A stretch of DNA of 64,000 nucleotides from positions 5,022,001 through 5,086,000 of the forward strand of contig NC_003155.5 in the NCBI RefSeq assembly GCF_000009765.2, written 5' to 3'. Shown piece after piece: positions 37,678 to 46,575 of the stretch. The first letter of the stretch is position 1; every line of letters starts with the position of its first letter. Origin of the DNA: Streptomyces avermitilis MA-4680 = NBRC 14893 (GTDB taxonomy: Bacteria; Actinomycetota; Actinomycetes; Streptomycetales; Streptomycetaceae). A program made the position numbers and the translations under genes. Below the pieces are notes generated by a model. The model was not told the origin of the DNA. It saw only the letters and a list, made by a program, of their open reading frames with translations, and did no database searches.

Positions 37678-38142
37678 GCGAAATGCGAACCTTCCGGAGT
37701 TCTTCGGCACGCGCCCAAACTCCGTGAAGTCGCAAACGACCGCCTCTATGCGGTCCGGCCACGGCAAGGGAGAGTACGCGCCACGCGGCGCTCTCTGCGT
37801 TGGCGCCGGGCAAATGGGATCAAACGATCTACCACCATACGCACCCTCCCCCTCCGGAGGCAAACCGGTCACGAAAGTGCAGGTGGGGACGGGTGCGCAA
37901 CCTGCGCGGAGGCCAGGAACCGACACGCGGAGGGCACCACGCCCTTGCGAACGGACACCGGCACGCCCACCCGCAACGAGGACACCCCACACGGGCCGAC
38001 CGACGCAAGGGGCCGTGTTTCCCACCACACCGTCCCACCGTCACCCGCTGTCCCCCACCGCCCCCGTCGTCACGCACGTCACACACGCCACGCACGCAAA
38101 CGCCTCCGGCACCAGCTCCCGCTCCCGCTCCCGCTCCACCGA
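37678..38142 (-). promoter_or_regulatory. Leader and promoter region of the DEAD-box helicase gene
   Basis: No gene in 465 bp. On the minus strand the 170-200 bases before the helicase start include a GC hairpin (GCGCCGCGTGGCGC) and the segment GATCGTTTGATCCCATTTG, which itself contains a GATC(N4)GATC repeat. Cold-inducible helicase genes often have long structured leaders; a thermosensing or autoregulatory leader is plausible. The left part (37990-38142) is Pro/Thr-codon-like low complexity and shows nothing. Confidence 0.4.
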
Positions 38143-38625
38143 CTACGTGCTCTGCTCATGTGCCGACGACGACGGCTCCGCCGTGGTCGGATCGGGAGAC
38201 GACGGCTCCGCGCTCGGCGTCGGCTCCTCCGTCGTATGCGTAGGACTCGGCTCCCCCTTCGAGGGCTCAGGCTGCTCGCCCCCGCCCGCCGGACCCCCCG
38301 CCCCGCCCGTGCCGCCCTTGCCGTCCTTCGACGTGGCCTTGGCGGACGGCTTCGCCCGCCCGGATGCCGACGCGTCCGGCGAAGCCGAACCCGACACGGA
38401 CTTCCCCGGCTTGGGCGACCCGCCGTGCGCGCCCCGCCCCCCGGGAAACCCGCCATGTCCACCGCTGCCCGCCGCCCTCCCGTCCGGCGCCTCACCACCG
38501 TGCCGTCCCGCCGAGTGCGACGCCCCGGGCTTGGCCCCGTCGTCCCCCACGCTCATGCAGCCGGCGGCCGCAACGATGGCCATGACCGTGGCAACCAGAC
38601 GAACAGGTACGTACAAGGCGCGCAC
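38143..38625 (-). CDS. Small lipoprotein with disordered Ser/Gly/Pro tail
   Basis: A 160-residue protein. GTG 38625 follows GGAGGT at eight bases. A signal peptide RALYVPVRLVATVMAIVAAAGC ends in the lipobox AAAGC. The mature part is low complexity (GGHGGFPGGRGAHGG, then KPSAKATSKDGKGG, then Ser/Pro/Glu/Thr), with no recognisable domain. It should be anchored to the outer face of the membrane and extend into the wall. Function unknown. It lies upstream of the helicase gene on the same strand. Confidence 0.7.
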   Translation of the reverse strand: MRALYVPVRLVATVMAIVAAAGCMSVGDDGAKPGASHSAGRHGGEAPDGRAAGSGGHGGFPGGRGAHGGSPKPGKSVSGSASPDASASGRAKPSAKATSKDGKGGTGGAGGPAGGGEQPEPSKGEPSPTHTTEEPTPSAEPSSPDPTTAEPSSSAHEQST

Positions 38626-38837
38626 GGGCAGCCACCTCCGACGGCGGGATCGAGAAGTCCCCCTGCCCAACTCCCAGCGCCCACAAGAAGACACGCGCGC
38701 CCTACGACCCGACGGCACCGGCGAAGCCACCCGCACCCGGGAAGCGGACGCACCCGACCGCGCCTACACCCGTACCCGCACCCGACGCAGGAAGCCGGGC
38801 CGCACCCGCACCCGCCCAGGACGCGGGAAGCCGAACC

Positions 38838-39188
38838 TCACCCGTACCCCAGCGCATGCAGCCGCTCGTCGTCGATCCCGAAGTGATGGGCGATCTCGTG
38901 CACCACCGTCACCTCGGTCTCCGCGACCACGTCCTCCCGCGTCTCGCACATCCGCAGCGTCGGCCCCCGGTAGATCGTGATCCGGTCCGGCAGCACCCCC
39001 GCGTACCACTCCCCGCGCTCCGTCAGCGGAGTCCCCTCGTACAGCCCGAGCAGCTGGGGGTCGGACGGGTCGGGCTCGTCCTCGACGAACACCGCCACGT
39101 TGTCCATCAGCCGCGTCAGCTCCGGCGGGATCCGGTCCAGCGCCTCGGCAACCAGTTCCTCGAACTCCTCGCGCGTCATCTCCAGCAC
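38838..39188 (-). CDS. Small metallopeptidase (zincin) family protein
   Basis: A 116-residue protein of the actinobacterial 'metallopeptidase family' (DUF1025-type minimal zincin). It has PLTERGEWYAGVLPDRITIYRGP and the zinc motif TVVHEIAHHFGIDDERLHALGYG, i.e. HExxH plus a downstream Asp. No signal peptide, so cytosolic. Substrate unknown. The start is GTG 39188 (VLEMTREEF), as I recall for homologues; the internal ATG at 39179 has GGAG immediately adjacent, too close. It is divergent from the phosphoesterase gene across 111 bp. Confidence 0.85.
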   Translation of the reverse strand: MLEMTREEFEELVAEALDRIPPELTRLMDNVAVFVEDEPDPSDPQLLGLYEGTPLTERGEWYAGVLPDRITIYRGPTLRMCETREDVVAETEVTVVHEIAHHFGIDDERLHALGYG

Positions 39189-39299
39189 ACGGCCATTGTC
39201 AGGTACGACACCCCGCAACGGCGGCCGGAACCGGCACCCACGGCGGCGCACCCGTGGCGACACCGCATATCCGCCCCGGTACGTGGGCAGACGGGACCA

Positions 39300-40937
39300 A
39301 TGGCCCGCGTCCCCGCCGCCAAGAGCACCGCCGAGACCACCACCGAGGGCACTGTCACGACCACCGCCACGACCACCGCGCTCCGCCGCACGCTGCACCG
39401 CGCCCTGCGCCGCACGGGAAAGACCCCCGGCGCCCTGGCCCGCTACTACCGCGCGCGCCGGGCGCAACCGCGACCGGTCACGGAGCTCACCCCCCAGCCC
39501 CACCCCTGGACCCGGGCCCTCGGCCTCGTCGCCGTCGTCCTCCTGGGCGCCTGGCTCGGCCTGCTGGTCGTCGGCAACGTACGGGCCCCGGTCGGCCCCA
39601 TGAACACCACGATGACCCTGCGCCCCTCCCTCACCGGCGGCACGAAGATCAACGTGTCCCCGCTCGGCGCCCTGGAGCTGCACAGCCACGAGGCCCCCGT
39701 CCGCCTCGACGTGAACGTCGACCAGCTCGACCCGGTGCGCGCCCAGGCCCTGGTCGACCACCCCGAACGGATCTCCGGCCTCCAGGACGAGATCACCCAG
39801 GACGTCGAACACGGCACCCTCGACCTGGCCGTACGCTCCTGCGCCGCGGTCGTCTCCGGCGCCACGGCGCTCGGCCTCGCCGTCTACCGCCGCCCCCGCC
39901 GGGCCCTCGCGGCCGGCGGCCTGGCCCTCAGCCTCCTCGCCGCCTGTGGAGCCACCGCCTACGCCACCTGGAACCCCAAGTCGGTCCTGGAACCGAAGTT
40001 CTCCGGACTGCTCTCCTCGGCCCCCTCCCTGGTCGGCGACGCCCGCAGCATCGTCACCGAATTCGACGTCTACCAGAAGGAGTTGGCGCGCCTGGTGACC
40101 AACGTGACGAAGCTCTACGACGTCACGTCCACGCTCCCCGCATACCGGCCGGACCCGACCACCATCCGCGTCCTGCACGTCTCCGACATCCACCTCAACC
40201 CGGCGAGCTGGAAGATCATCGCGTCGCTGGTGCAGCAGTACGACGTCAACGTCATCGTCGACTCCGGCGACACCATGGACCACGGCACCGCGGCCGAGAA
40301 CGGCTTCCTGGACCCGATCGCGGACCTGGGAGCCCCGTACGTCTGGGTCCGCGGCAACCACGACTCGCACGCCACCCAGCGCTATCTCGAGCGCATGAAG
40401 AACGTGCACGTCCTGGACGACGGCCGGGCGGTCACGGTGGCCGGGCTGCGCTTCGCCGGCATCGGCGACCCGCAGTTCACCCCCGACCGCGCCATCAAGG
40501 CGGCGGGCGACCCGGCGGAGGAGCTGGCGGGGGCGCGACTGGCGGCGGCCGTCAGCGACCAGCGGACGGCGGGCACCCCGGTCGACATCGCCGTCGCGCA
40601 CGAGCCGGCGGCGGCCCGCGGGACGGACGGCGAGGTGCCGCTGGCCCTGGCGGGGCATCTGCACCACGCGTCGATGGAGGTCATGAAGTACGGCACGCGC
40701 CTGCGGGTCGAGGGGTCGACGGGCGGCAGCGGACTGCGCGCGGTCGAGGGCAAGTACCCGGACCCCATCGAGGCCTCGATCCTGTACTTGGACCGGGACA
40801 CCCGTCGCCTCCAGGCCTGGGACGAGATCAAACTCGGCGGTCTGGGCCTGACGACGGCGGAGGTCAGCCGCCACCTGCCGAAGGAGAACACCCCCGGGGC
40901 GACCGGCTCCCCCACCCGCACGCCGAGTGGCCGGTGA
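39300..40937 (+). CDS. Membrane-anchored metallophosphoesterase
   Basis: A 545-residue protein. Two membrane segments (LGLVAVVLLGAWLGLLVVG near residue 75 and GGLALSLLAACGATAYATW near 205) enclose an extracytoplasmic region. The calcineurin-like phosphoesterase domain (about 280-500) has all metal motifs: VLHVSDIHLN, VDSGDTMDHG, RGNHDS, AHEP and GHLHH. It hydrolyses phosphoesters, substrate unknown. The N-terminus is Thr-rich. It is divergent from the small metallopeptidase gene and followed by a tRNA cluster. Confidence 0.85.
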   Translation: MARVPAAKSTAETTTEGTVTTTATTTALRRTLHRALRRTGKTPGALARYYRARRAQPRPVTELTPQPHPWTRALGLVAVVLLGAWLGLLVVGNVRAPVGPMNTTMTLRPSLTGGTKINVSPLGALELHSHEAPVRLDVNVDQLDPVRAQALVDHPERISGLQDEITQDVEHGTLDLAVRSCAAVVSGATALGLAVYRRPRRALAAGGLALSLLAACGATAYATWNPKSVLEPKFSGLLSSAPSLVGDARSIVTEFDVYQKELARLVTNVTKLYDVTSTLPAYRPDPTTIRVLHVSDIHLNPASWKIIASLVQQYDVNVIVDSGDTMDHGTAAENGFLDPIADLGAPYVWVRGNHDSHATQRYLERMKNVHVLDDGRAVTVAGLRFAGIGDPQFTPDRAIKAAGDPAEELAGARLAAAVSDQRTAGTPVDIAVAHEPAAARGTDGEVPLALAGHLHHASMEVMKYGTRLRVEGSTGGSGLRAVEGKYPDPIEASILYLDRDTRRLQAWDEIKLGGLGLTTAEVSRHLPKENTPGATGSPTRTPSGR

Positions 40938-41012
40938 CCACGCCGGTGACCGCGCCGACGCCCCCGCCCGTGGCCACGAATGTGGCCCTCCACAGGCCCC
41001 CGGTAAACCGTT

Positions 41013-41042
41013 TTGGCGATCCCTCCCCCCATCCCATATGCT
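41013..41042 (+). promoter_or_regulatory. Promoter of the tRNA-Glu/Asp/Phe cluster
   Basis: TTGGCG (41013-41018), 18 bp, TATGCT (41037-41042), followed 45 bp later by tRNA-Glu. Good HrdB-type spacing; inferred. Confidence 0.6.
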
Positions 41043-41086
41043 TCTCACGTCCCCGACGCGCTGAGAAGCGCCCAGGCGGGCCGATA

Positions 41087-41159
41087 GCCCTCATCGTCTA
41101 GCGGCCTAGGACGCCGCCCTTTCAAGGCGGTAGCACGGGTTCGAATCCCGTTGGGGGCA
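41087..41159 (+). tRNA. tRNA-Glu (TTC)
   Basis: A 73-nt cloverleaf: acceptor GCCCTCA/TGGGGGC, anticodon loop CTTTCAA giving TTC, T-arm ACGGGTTCGAATCCCGT. CCA not encoded. First gene of a three-tRNA cluster. Confidence 0.95.
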
Positions 41160-41206
41160 CGCAACACCGTGTGCGACACTGTTTTACGCGTCGTACGCAA
41201 CAGCTT

Positions 41207-41281
41207 GGTCCTGTGGAGCAGTTTGGAGTGCTCGCCACCCTGTCAAGGTGGAGGCCGCGGGTTCAAATCCCGTCAGGACCG
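41207..41281 (+). tRNA. tRNA-Asp (GTC), copy 1
   Basis: A 75-nt cloverleaf: acceptor GGTCCTG/CAGGACC, anticodon loop CTGTCAA giving GTC, T-arm GCGGGTTCAAATCCCGT. Identical over its full length to copy 2 at 46123-46197. Confidence 0.95.
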
Positions 41282-41305
41282 CTGAGGTTTCTCCGGAGAC
41301 CTCGT

Positions 41306-41379
41306 GGCTGGGTAGCTCAGTTGGTACGAGCGATCGCCTGAAAAGCGATAGGTCGCCGGTTCGACCCCGGCCCCAGCCA
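41306..41379 (+). tRNA. tRNA-Phe (GAA)
   Basis: A 74-nt cloverleaf: acceptor GGCTGGG/CCCAGCC, anticodon loop CTGAAAA giving GAA, T-arm GCCGGTTCGACCCCGGC. Last gene of the cluster, 24 bp after tRNA-Asp. Confidence 0.95.
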
Positions 41380-41386
41380 CAACCCC

Positions 41387-41416
41387 GAAGGCCCCGTCCA
41401 GCAGGACGGGGCCTTC
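41387..41416 (+). terminator. Terminator of the tRNA cluster
   Basis: A 13-bp hairpin, GAAGGCCCCGTCC pairing with GGACGGGGCCTTC around AGCA, eight bases after tRNA-Phe. Confidence 0.88.
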
Positions 41417-41423
41417 GTCGTGC

Positions 41424-41493
41424 CCTCATCCGTTCGACACCTCGACCTCGTTCGTTCGACGCCTCATCCGTTCGACCACCTCATCCGTTCGAC
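41424..41493. repeat. Three copies of CCTCATCCGTTCGAC
   Basis: The 15-mer occurs exactly at 41424-41438, 41462-41476 and 41479-41493, with a related CTCGTTCGTTCGAC between them. It is upstream of the small membrane-protein gene. TTCGAC resembles a -35 hexamer, so it may mark a promoter region or be a small duplication. Confidence 0.6.
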
Positions 41494-41565
41494 TTGGCAG
41501 CGCCCGGGTCCGGCGCTACCTTCTGGCTGGCCGAGGCAGTGGCGGGGGAACGGGGCGGGGGAACC

Positions 41566-41889
41566 ATGTCGAAGGGTCAGGGCGGGCCGCGGTCCGGCGA
41601 GGACAGCGACCTGGAGCGGGCACGCGCGCGGTACGGCCTGCTCGCCGTCGTCCTCAGCAACCTGGCGATCGTGGTGGTCACCGTCGTCGGCGTGTGGCAA
41701 CTGGACGGCGACAAGTCGGTGATCGTCGGCGTACTGACCGCCTCCTTCACCGCGGTCAGCAGCATGACGACCGCCTACCTGGGCATCAAGGCCGTCTCGA
41801 ACACCGCCAAGTCCCTCGCCCAGACCGAGGCCACCCGGCGCGACCGCCCCCAGCAGCCCCAGCTCCCCTCCCAGACAGCCGGCAGCTGA
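41566..41889 (+). CDS. Small membrane protein, hypothetical
   Basis: A 107-residue protein with two membrane helices (GLLAVVLSNLAIVVVTVVGVW and VIVGVLTASFTAVSSMTTAYLG) between a charged N-terminus and a Thr/Arg/Gln-rich C-terminus. ATG 41566 follows GGGGGAA at suitable spacing. I do not recognise a family. It lies between the tRNA cluster and hrpA, upstream of hrpA by 161 bp on the same strand. It may be a small holin-like or scaffold protein; there is no evidence either way. Confidence 0.6.
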   Translation: MSKGQGGPRSGEDSDLERARARYGLLAVVLSNLAIVVVTVVGVWQLDGDKSVIVGVLTASFTAVSSMTTAYLGIKAVSNTAKSLAQTEATRRDRPQQPQLPSQTAGS

Positions 41890-42050
41890 GCGCCCACGTC
41901 ACGCGCGGAGCCGCAACGGACCCCCGCCCACGCACCGACCCCACCCCAGCCGCCCGGCCCGCGCACAAACCCGCAGCTCAGCCCCGCCTCCGCCGCCACG
42001 CACAAAAGCGTTCGCCAGTCATTTCGCCGAGGTGAGATCCTGGACCGCGT

Positions 42051-45000
42051 ATGTCTACGCATCCTGCCCCCGTTCTCGGCGTCCTCGCCCCCCGTCTGGC
42101 CGAGCTGTCCCTGCGCGACGCGCACCGGCTCGGGCGCAGGCTCGAAGGCGCGCGCAAGATCCGCAAGCCCGAGGCCCGCGCCGCCGTACTCGCCGAGATC
42201 GAGGCGGAGGTCGCCAAGGGCGAGCAGCGGATGGCCGAGCGCCGCGGCCGCCTGCCCGGGATCACGTACCCGGAGCAGCTCCCGGTCAGCCAGAAGAAGG
42301 ACGCGATCGCCGACGCCATTCGCGACCACCAGGTCGTGATCGTCGCCGGCGAGACCGGGTCCGGGAAGACGACCCAGATCCCCAAGATCTGTCTCGAGCT
42401 CGGACGTGGGGTCCGCGGCATGATCGGGCACACCCAGCCGAGACGGATCGCCGCCCGCACGGTCGCCGAGCGCGTCGCCGATGAGCTGGACACCCCGCTC
42501 GGCGAGGCCGTCGGCTGGAAGGTCCGCTTCACCGACCAGGTGAACCAGGACTCGACCTTCATCAAGCTCATGACGGACGGCATCCTGCTCGCCGAGATCC
42601 AGACGGACCGCGAGCTGCGCGCGTACGACACGATCATCATCGACGAGGCCCACGAGCGGTCCCTCAACATCGACTTCCTGCTCGGCTACCTCGCCCAGCT
42701 CCTCCCCAAGCGGCCCGACCTCAAGGTCGTCATCACCTCCGCGACCATCGACCCGGAGCGCTTCTCCCGGCACTTCGGCGAGGCGCCGATCGTCGAGGTC
42801 AGCGGACGTACGTACCCCGTGGAGGTGCGTTATCGCCCGCTGCTCGAAGAGGACGGCGACGACGCCGACCGCGACCAGATCACCGCGATCACGGAGGCCG
42901 TCGAGGAGCTGGCGGCGGAGGGCAAGGGCGACATCCTCGTCTTCCTCTCCGGTGAGCGGGAGATCCGGGACACCGCCGACGCGCTGACGAAGAAGAACTA
43001 CCGGTTCACCGAGGTACTGCCCCTGTACGCCCGCCTCTCGCATGCCGAGCAGCACCGCGTCTTCCAGCCGCACACCGGCCGCAGGATCGTTCTGGCGACC
43101 AACGTCGCCGAGACCTCGCTCACCGTCCCGGGCATCAAGTACGTCATCGACCCGGGCACCGCCCGCATCTCCCGCTACAGCCACCGTACGAAGGTGCAGC
43201 GGCTGCCCATCGAAGCGATCTCCCAGGCCAGCGCCAACCAGCGCAAGGGCCGCTGCGGCCGTACGTCCGACGGCATCTGCATCCGCCTCTACAGCGAGGA
43301 CGACTTCCTCGCCCGCCCGGAGTTCACGGACGCCGAGATCCTCCGTACGAACCTCGCCTCCGTCATCCTCCAGATGACCGCGGCCGGGCTCGGCGACATC
43401 GAGAAGTTCCCGTTCATCGATCCGCCGGACCACCGCAACATCCGCGACGGCGTCCAACTCCTCCAGGAACTGGGCGCGCTGGACCCGACGGAGAAGGACG
43501 TACGCAAGCGGCTCACGGAGACCGGCCGCAAGCTCGCCCAGCTGCCGGTGGACCCGCGCCTTGCCCGCATGGTCCTGGAGGCCGACAAGAACGGCTGTGT
43601 GCGCGAGGTCATGGTGATCGCCGCCGCGCTCTCCATCCAGGATCCGCGCGAGCGCCCCGCCGACAAGCAGGCCCAGGCCGACCAGCAGCACGCCCGCTTC
43701 AAGGACGAGACGTCCGACTTCCTCGCGTACCTCAACCTCTGGCGGTACGTACGCGAGCAGCAGAAGGAGCGCGGCTCGTCCTCCTTCCGGCGTATGTGCA
43801 AGCAGGAGTACCTGAACTTCCTGCGGATCCGTGAGTGGCAGGACATCTACTCGCAGCTGCGGACCGTCGCCAAGCAGATGGGCATCCATCTGAACGAGGA
43901 CGACGCGCCCGAGCAGCACGTCCACATCTCCCTCCTCGCCGGACTCCTCTCCCACATCGGCATGAAGGACGTGAAGGAGACCGGAGGGGAGAGCGGGAGA
44001 AGCACCGGCAAGAACGAGTACGTGGGCGCCCGTAACGCCAAGTTCGCGATCTTCCCCGGCTCGGCCCTCTTCAAGAAGCCCCCGCGTTTCGTGATGTCCG
44101 CCGAGCTGGTCGAGACGTCGCGCCTGTGGGCGCGGGTCAACGCGAAGATCGAGCCCGAGTGGGTCGAGCCGCTGGCCGGCCATCTCCTCAAGCGCACGTA
44201 CAGCGAGCCGCACTGGGAGAAGGACCAGGCGGCGGTGATGGCGTACGAGAAGGTCACGCTGTACGGCGTGCCGATCATCGCCCAGCGCAAGGTCAACTAC
44301 GGGCGGATCGACCCGGAGGCGTCCCGCGAGCTGTTCATTCGCAACGCGCTCGTCGAGGGCGACTGGCGTACACACCACAAGTTCTTCGCCGACAACCGCA
44401 AGCTCCTCACCGAGGTCGAGGAGCTGGAGCACCGCGCCCGCCGCCGGGACATCCTGGTCGACGACGAGACGCTGTTCGACTTCTACGACCAGCGGGTGCC
44501 CGAACACGTGGTGTCCGGGGCGCACTTCGACTCCTGGTGGAAGCACAAGCGCCATGAGGAGCCCGAGCTTCTCGACTTCGAACGCTCGATGCTCATCAAT
44601 GAGCGCGCCGGGGACGTCAGCAAGGACGACTATCCCGACTCGTGGCGCCAGGGACGGCTCAAGTTCAAGGTCACGTACCAGTTCGAGCCGGGCGCGGACG
44701 CCGACGGCGTCACCGTCCACGTCCCGCTCCAGGTCCTCAACCAGGTCACGGACGAGGGCTTCGACTGGCAGATCCCGGGGCTGCGGGGGGAGGTCGTGAC
44801 GGAGCTGATCCGCTCCCTTCCGAAGCCGATCCGCCGGAACTACGTCCCGGCCCCGGACTTCGCGAAGGCCTTCCTCGACCGGGCGGCCCCCCTCCAGGAA
44901 CCGCTCACGCTCACGCTGGCGCGCGAGCTGAAGCGCATGGTCGGCGTGCCGCTCACGGCCGACGACTTCGACTGGAGCAGGCTCCCCGACCACCTGAAGA

Positions 45001-46028
45001 TCACCTTCCGGATCATCGACGAGCGGCGCCGCAAGCTGGCCGAGGACAAGGATCTCGAGGCGCTGAAGCTGCGGCTGAAGCCGAAGGCGCGCCAGGCGAT
45101 CTCGCAGGCCGCCGCGGCGACGGCGGAGCGCACGGGCGGGGAGTCGCTGGAGCGCACGGGCCTGACGGACTGGACGATCGGCTCCCTCACCCGCGTCTTC
45201 GAGACCCGCCGCGCCGGCCAGCCGGTGAAGGCGTACCCGGCCCTGGTCGACGACGGACCGACGACGAACACGGTCTCCGTCCGTCTCTTCGACACGGAGG
45301 CCGAGCAGGCGCAAGCCATGTGGAAGGGCACGCGCCGGCTGATCCTCCGCAACATCCCGGTCAACCCGGCGAAGTTCGCGTCGGACAAGCTGACGAACGC
45401 GCAGAAGCTGGCGCTGTCGGCCAACCCGCACGGCTCGGTCCAGGCCCTGTTCGACGACTGCGCGATGGCGGCGGCGGACAAGCTGATCGGTGACTTCGGA
45501 GGTCCGGCCTGGGACGAGGAGTCGTACCGGAAGCTGTACGACAAGGTGCGTGCGGAGATCGTCGACACGACGGTGCGCACGGTCAACCAGGTGCAGCAGG
45601 TGCTCGCCGCCTGGCAGGCCTGTGAGCGCCGTCTGAAGGGCGTACGGAGTCCCACGCTGCTGGCGAACCTGACGGACGTACGCACGCAGCTGGACGCGCT
45701 CGTGAAGCCGGGGTTCGTCACGGCGACGGGGCTGCGGCGCCTTCCGGACCTCATGCGCTACCTGGTGGCGGCCGACCGCCGGTTGCAGCAGATGCCGACG
45801 GGCGTCCAGCGGGACACCAGCCGTATGGAGAAGGTCCACGAGATGCAGGACGAGTACGCGTGGCTGCTCGAGCAACTGCCGCAGGGCCGTCCGATCCCTT
45901 CGTCGGTCCTGGACATCCGCTGGATGATCGAGGAGCTCCGGGTGAGCTACTTCGCGCACGCGCTGGGCACGGCGTACCCGGTCTCGGACAAGCGCATCGT
46001 GAAGGCGATCGACGCGGCGGCCCCGTAA
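42051..46028 (+). CDS. hrpA: ATP-dependent RNA helicase HrpA
   Basis: A 1,325-residue DEAH-box helicase. Motifs in order: Walker A VAGETGSGKTTQ (about 100), QPRRIAA, DEAHERS (about 200), SATID, VLATNVAETSLTVPGIKYV and QRKGRCGRTSDG (about 390). HA2 (winged-helix/ratchet) and OB-fold domains follow, then the long C-terminal DUF3418-type region characteristic of HrpA. It unwinds RNA with ATP and in other bacteria helps rescue stalled or collided ribosomes and process mRNA. The full length matches actinobacterial HrpA. It is flanked on both sides by identical tRNA-Asp genes. Confidence 0.93.
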   Translation: MSTHPAPVLGVLAPRLAELSLRDAHRLGRRLEGARKIRKPEARAAVLAEIEAEVAKGEQRMAERRGRLPGITYPEQLPVSQKKDAIADAIRDHQVVIVAGETGSGKTTQIPKICLELGRGVRGMIGHTQPRRIAARTVAERVADELDTPLGEAVGWKVRFTDQVNQDSTFIKLMTDGILLAEIQTDRELRAYDTIIIDEAHERSLNIDFLLGYLAQLLPKRPDLKVVITSATIDPERFSRHFGEAPIVEVSGRTYPVEVRYRPLLEEDGDDADRDQITAITEAVEELAAEGKGDILVFLSGEREIRDTADALTKKNYRFTEVLPLYARLSHAEQHRVFQPHTGRRIVLATNVAETSLTVPGIKYVIDPGTARISRYSHRTKVQRLPIEAISQASANQRKGRCGRTSDGICIRLYSEDDFLARPEFTDAEILRTNLASVILQMTAAGLGDIEKFPFIDPPDHRNIRDGVQLLQELGALDPTEKDVRKRLTETGRKLAQLPVDPRLARMVLEADKNGCVREVMVIAAALSIQDPRERPADKQAQADQQHARFKDETSDFLAYLNLWRYVREQQKERGSSSFRRMCKQEYLNFLRIREWQDIYSQLRTVAKQMGIHLNEDDAPEQHVHISLLAGLLSHIGMKDVKETGGESGRSTGKNEYVGARNAKFAIFPGSALFKKPPRFVMSAELVETSRLWARVNAKIEPEWVEPLAGHLLKRTYSEPHWEKDQAAVMAYEKVTLYGVPIIAQRKVNYGRIDPEASRELFIRNALVEGDWRTHHKFFADNRKLLTEVEELEHRARRRDILVDDETLFDFYDQRVPEHVVSGAHFDSWWKHKRHEEPELLDFERSMLINERAGDVSKDDYPDSWRQGRLKFKVTYQFEPGADADGVTVHVPLQVLNQVTDEGFDWQIPGLRGEVVTELIRSLPKPIRRNYVPAPDFAKAFLDRAAPLQEPLTLTLARELKRMVGVPLTADDFDWSRLPDHLKITFRIIDERRRKLAEDKDLEALKLRLKPKARQAISQAAAATAERTGGESLERTGLTDWTIGSLTRVFETRRAGQPVKAYPALVDDGPTTNTVSVRLFDTEAEQAQAMWKGTRRLILRNIPVNPAKFASDKLTNAQKLALSANPHGSVQALFDDCAMAAADKLIGDFGGPAWDEESYRKLYDKVRAEIVDTTVRTVNQVQQVLAAWQACERRLKGVRSPTLLANLTDVRTQLDALVKPGFVTATGLRRLPDLMRYLVAADRRLQQMPTGVQRDTSRMEKVHEMQDEYAWLLEQLPQGRPIPSSVLDIRWMIEELRVSYFAHALGTAYPVSDKRIVKAIDAAAP

Positions 46029-46050
46029 CGTCCCCGGTACGGTGGGTGAG

Positions 46051-46080
46051 TTCGACCCGGGGCTCACCCTCCTGTAGAGT
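46051..46080 (+). promoter_or_regulatory. Promoter of tRNA-Asp copy 2
   Basis: TTCGAC (46051-46056), 18 bp, TAGAGT (46075-46080), 42 bp before the tRNA. It sits in the short hrpA-tRNA gap. Inferred from spacing and hexamers. Confidence 0.6.
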
Positions 46081-46122
46081 CTCTTCTCGCAGCGCAACGC
46101 ACGAATAAGCGCCGCGAAACCT

Positions 46123-46197
46123 GGTCCTGTGGAGCAGTTTGGAGTGCTCGCCACCCTGTCAAGGTGGAGGCCGCGGGTTCAAATCCCGTCAGGACCG
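46123..46197 (+). tRNA. tRNA-Asp (GTC), copy 2
   Basis: A 75-nt cloverleaf identical to copy 1 at 41207-41281, same orientation, 4.9 kb apart, but with different flanks and its own promoter and terminator. Confidence 0.95.
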
Positions 46198-46209
46198 CAT
46201 TGATCAGTC

Positions 46210-46240
46210 GGGCCCCGCATCCGGAACGGATGCGGGGCCC
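46210..46240 (+). terminator. Terminator of tRNA-Asp copy 2
   Basis: A perfect 14-bp hairpin, GGGCCCCGCATCCG pairing with CGGATGCGGGGCCC around GAA, then TTCTC. Confidence 0.9.
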
Positions 46241-46383
46241 TTCTCATGCCGCCACTCCGCCCCGCCGCTTCCCGGCCCGCCCCGCCGCTTCCCGGGCCGG
46301 CGCCGCGTCTTGACGGCGTCACATTCCGCCGGTACTTCAGAAACCAGGGCCCTCGACCCTCGTGGGGCCGCTGGAGGTGACAC

Positions 46384-46575
46384 ATGGCGGTGTCCGCTAG
46401 GCACGAGACGCGAGCCCTGCTCCGCGCCCATCTGTCGGCCGCTTCCGGGTACCGCCATCTGACCCGGCACTGCCCGATCTGCCGCCAACTCCTGCGGCTG
46501 GCCATGGAACCCGCCCCGAACGGCGAGGACGGCCCCGAGACGGCCGCCGAGGAGGAGATCCTCTCCAAGGCGTGA
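46384..46575 (+). CDS. Small CxxC protein (DUF6274-like)
   Basis: A 63-residue protein. HLTRHCPICRQLLRLAME holds one CxxC pair with a preceding His, a possible half zinc site that could be completed by dimerisation. The C-terminus is acidic. ATG follows GGAGGTG at five bases, a strong ribosome-binding site. It matches my memory of a short conserved Streptomyces protein next to bldC (DUF6274). Convergent with bldC. Function unknown. Confidence 0.7.
   Translation: MAVSARHETRALLRAHLSAASGYRHLTRHCPICRQLLRLAMEPAPNGEDGPETAAEEEILSKA

Noticed and set aside
35320..38886. 1,188-codon plus-strand frame with Thr/Val repeats
   Set aside because: It is antisense to the repeated RRDDRGG coding region of the DEAD-box helicase; the repeats keep all frames open.
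41775..46154. 1,459-codon open frame on the minus strand opposite hrpA
   Set aside because: It is the antisense shadow of hrpA caused by high GC; its translation is Leu/Arg/Val/Asp-rich without domains, while the plus frame has all helicase motifs.
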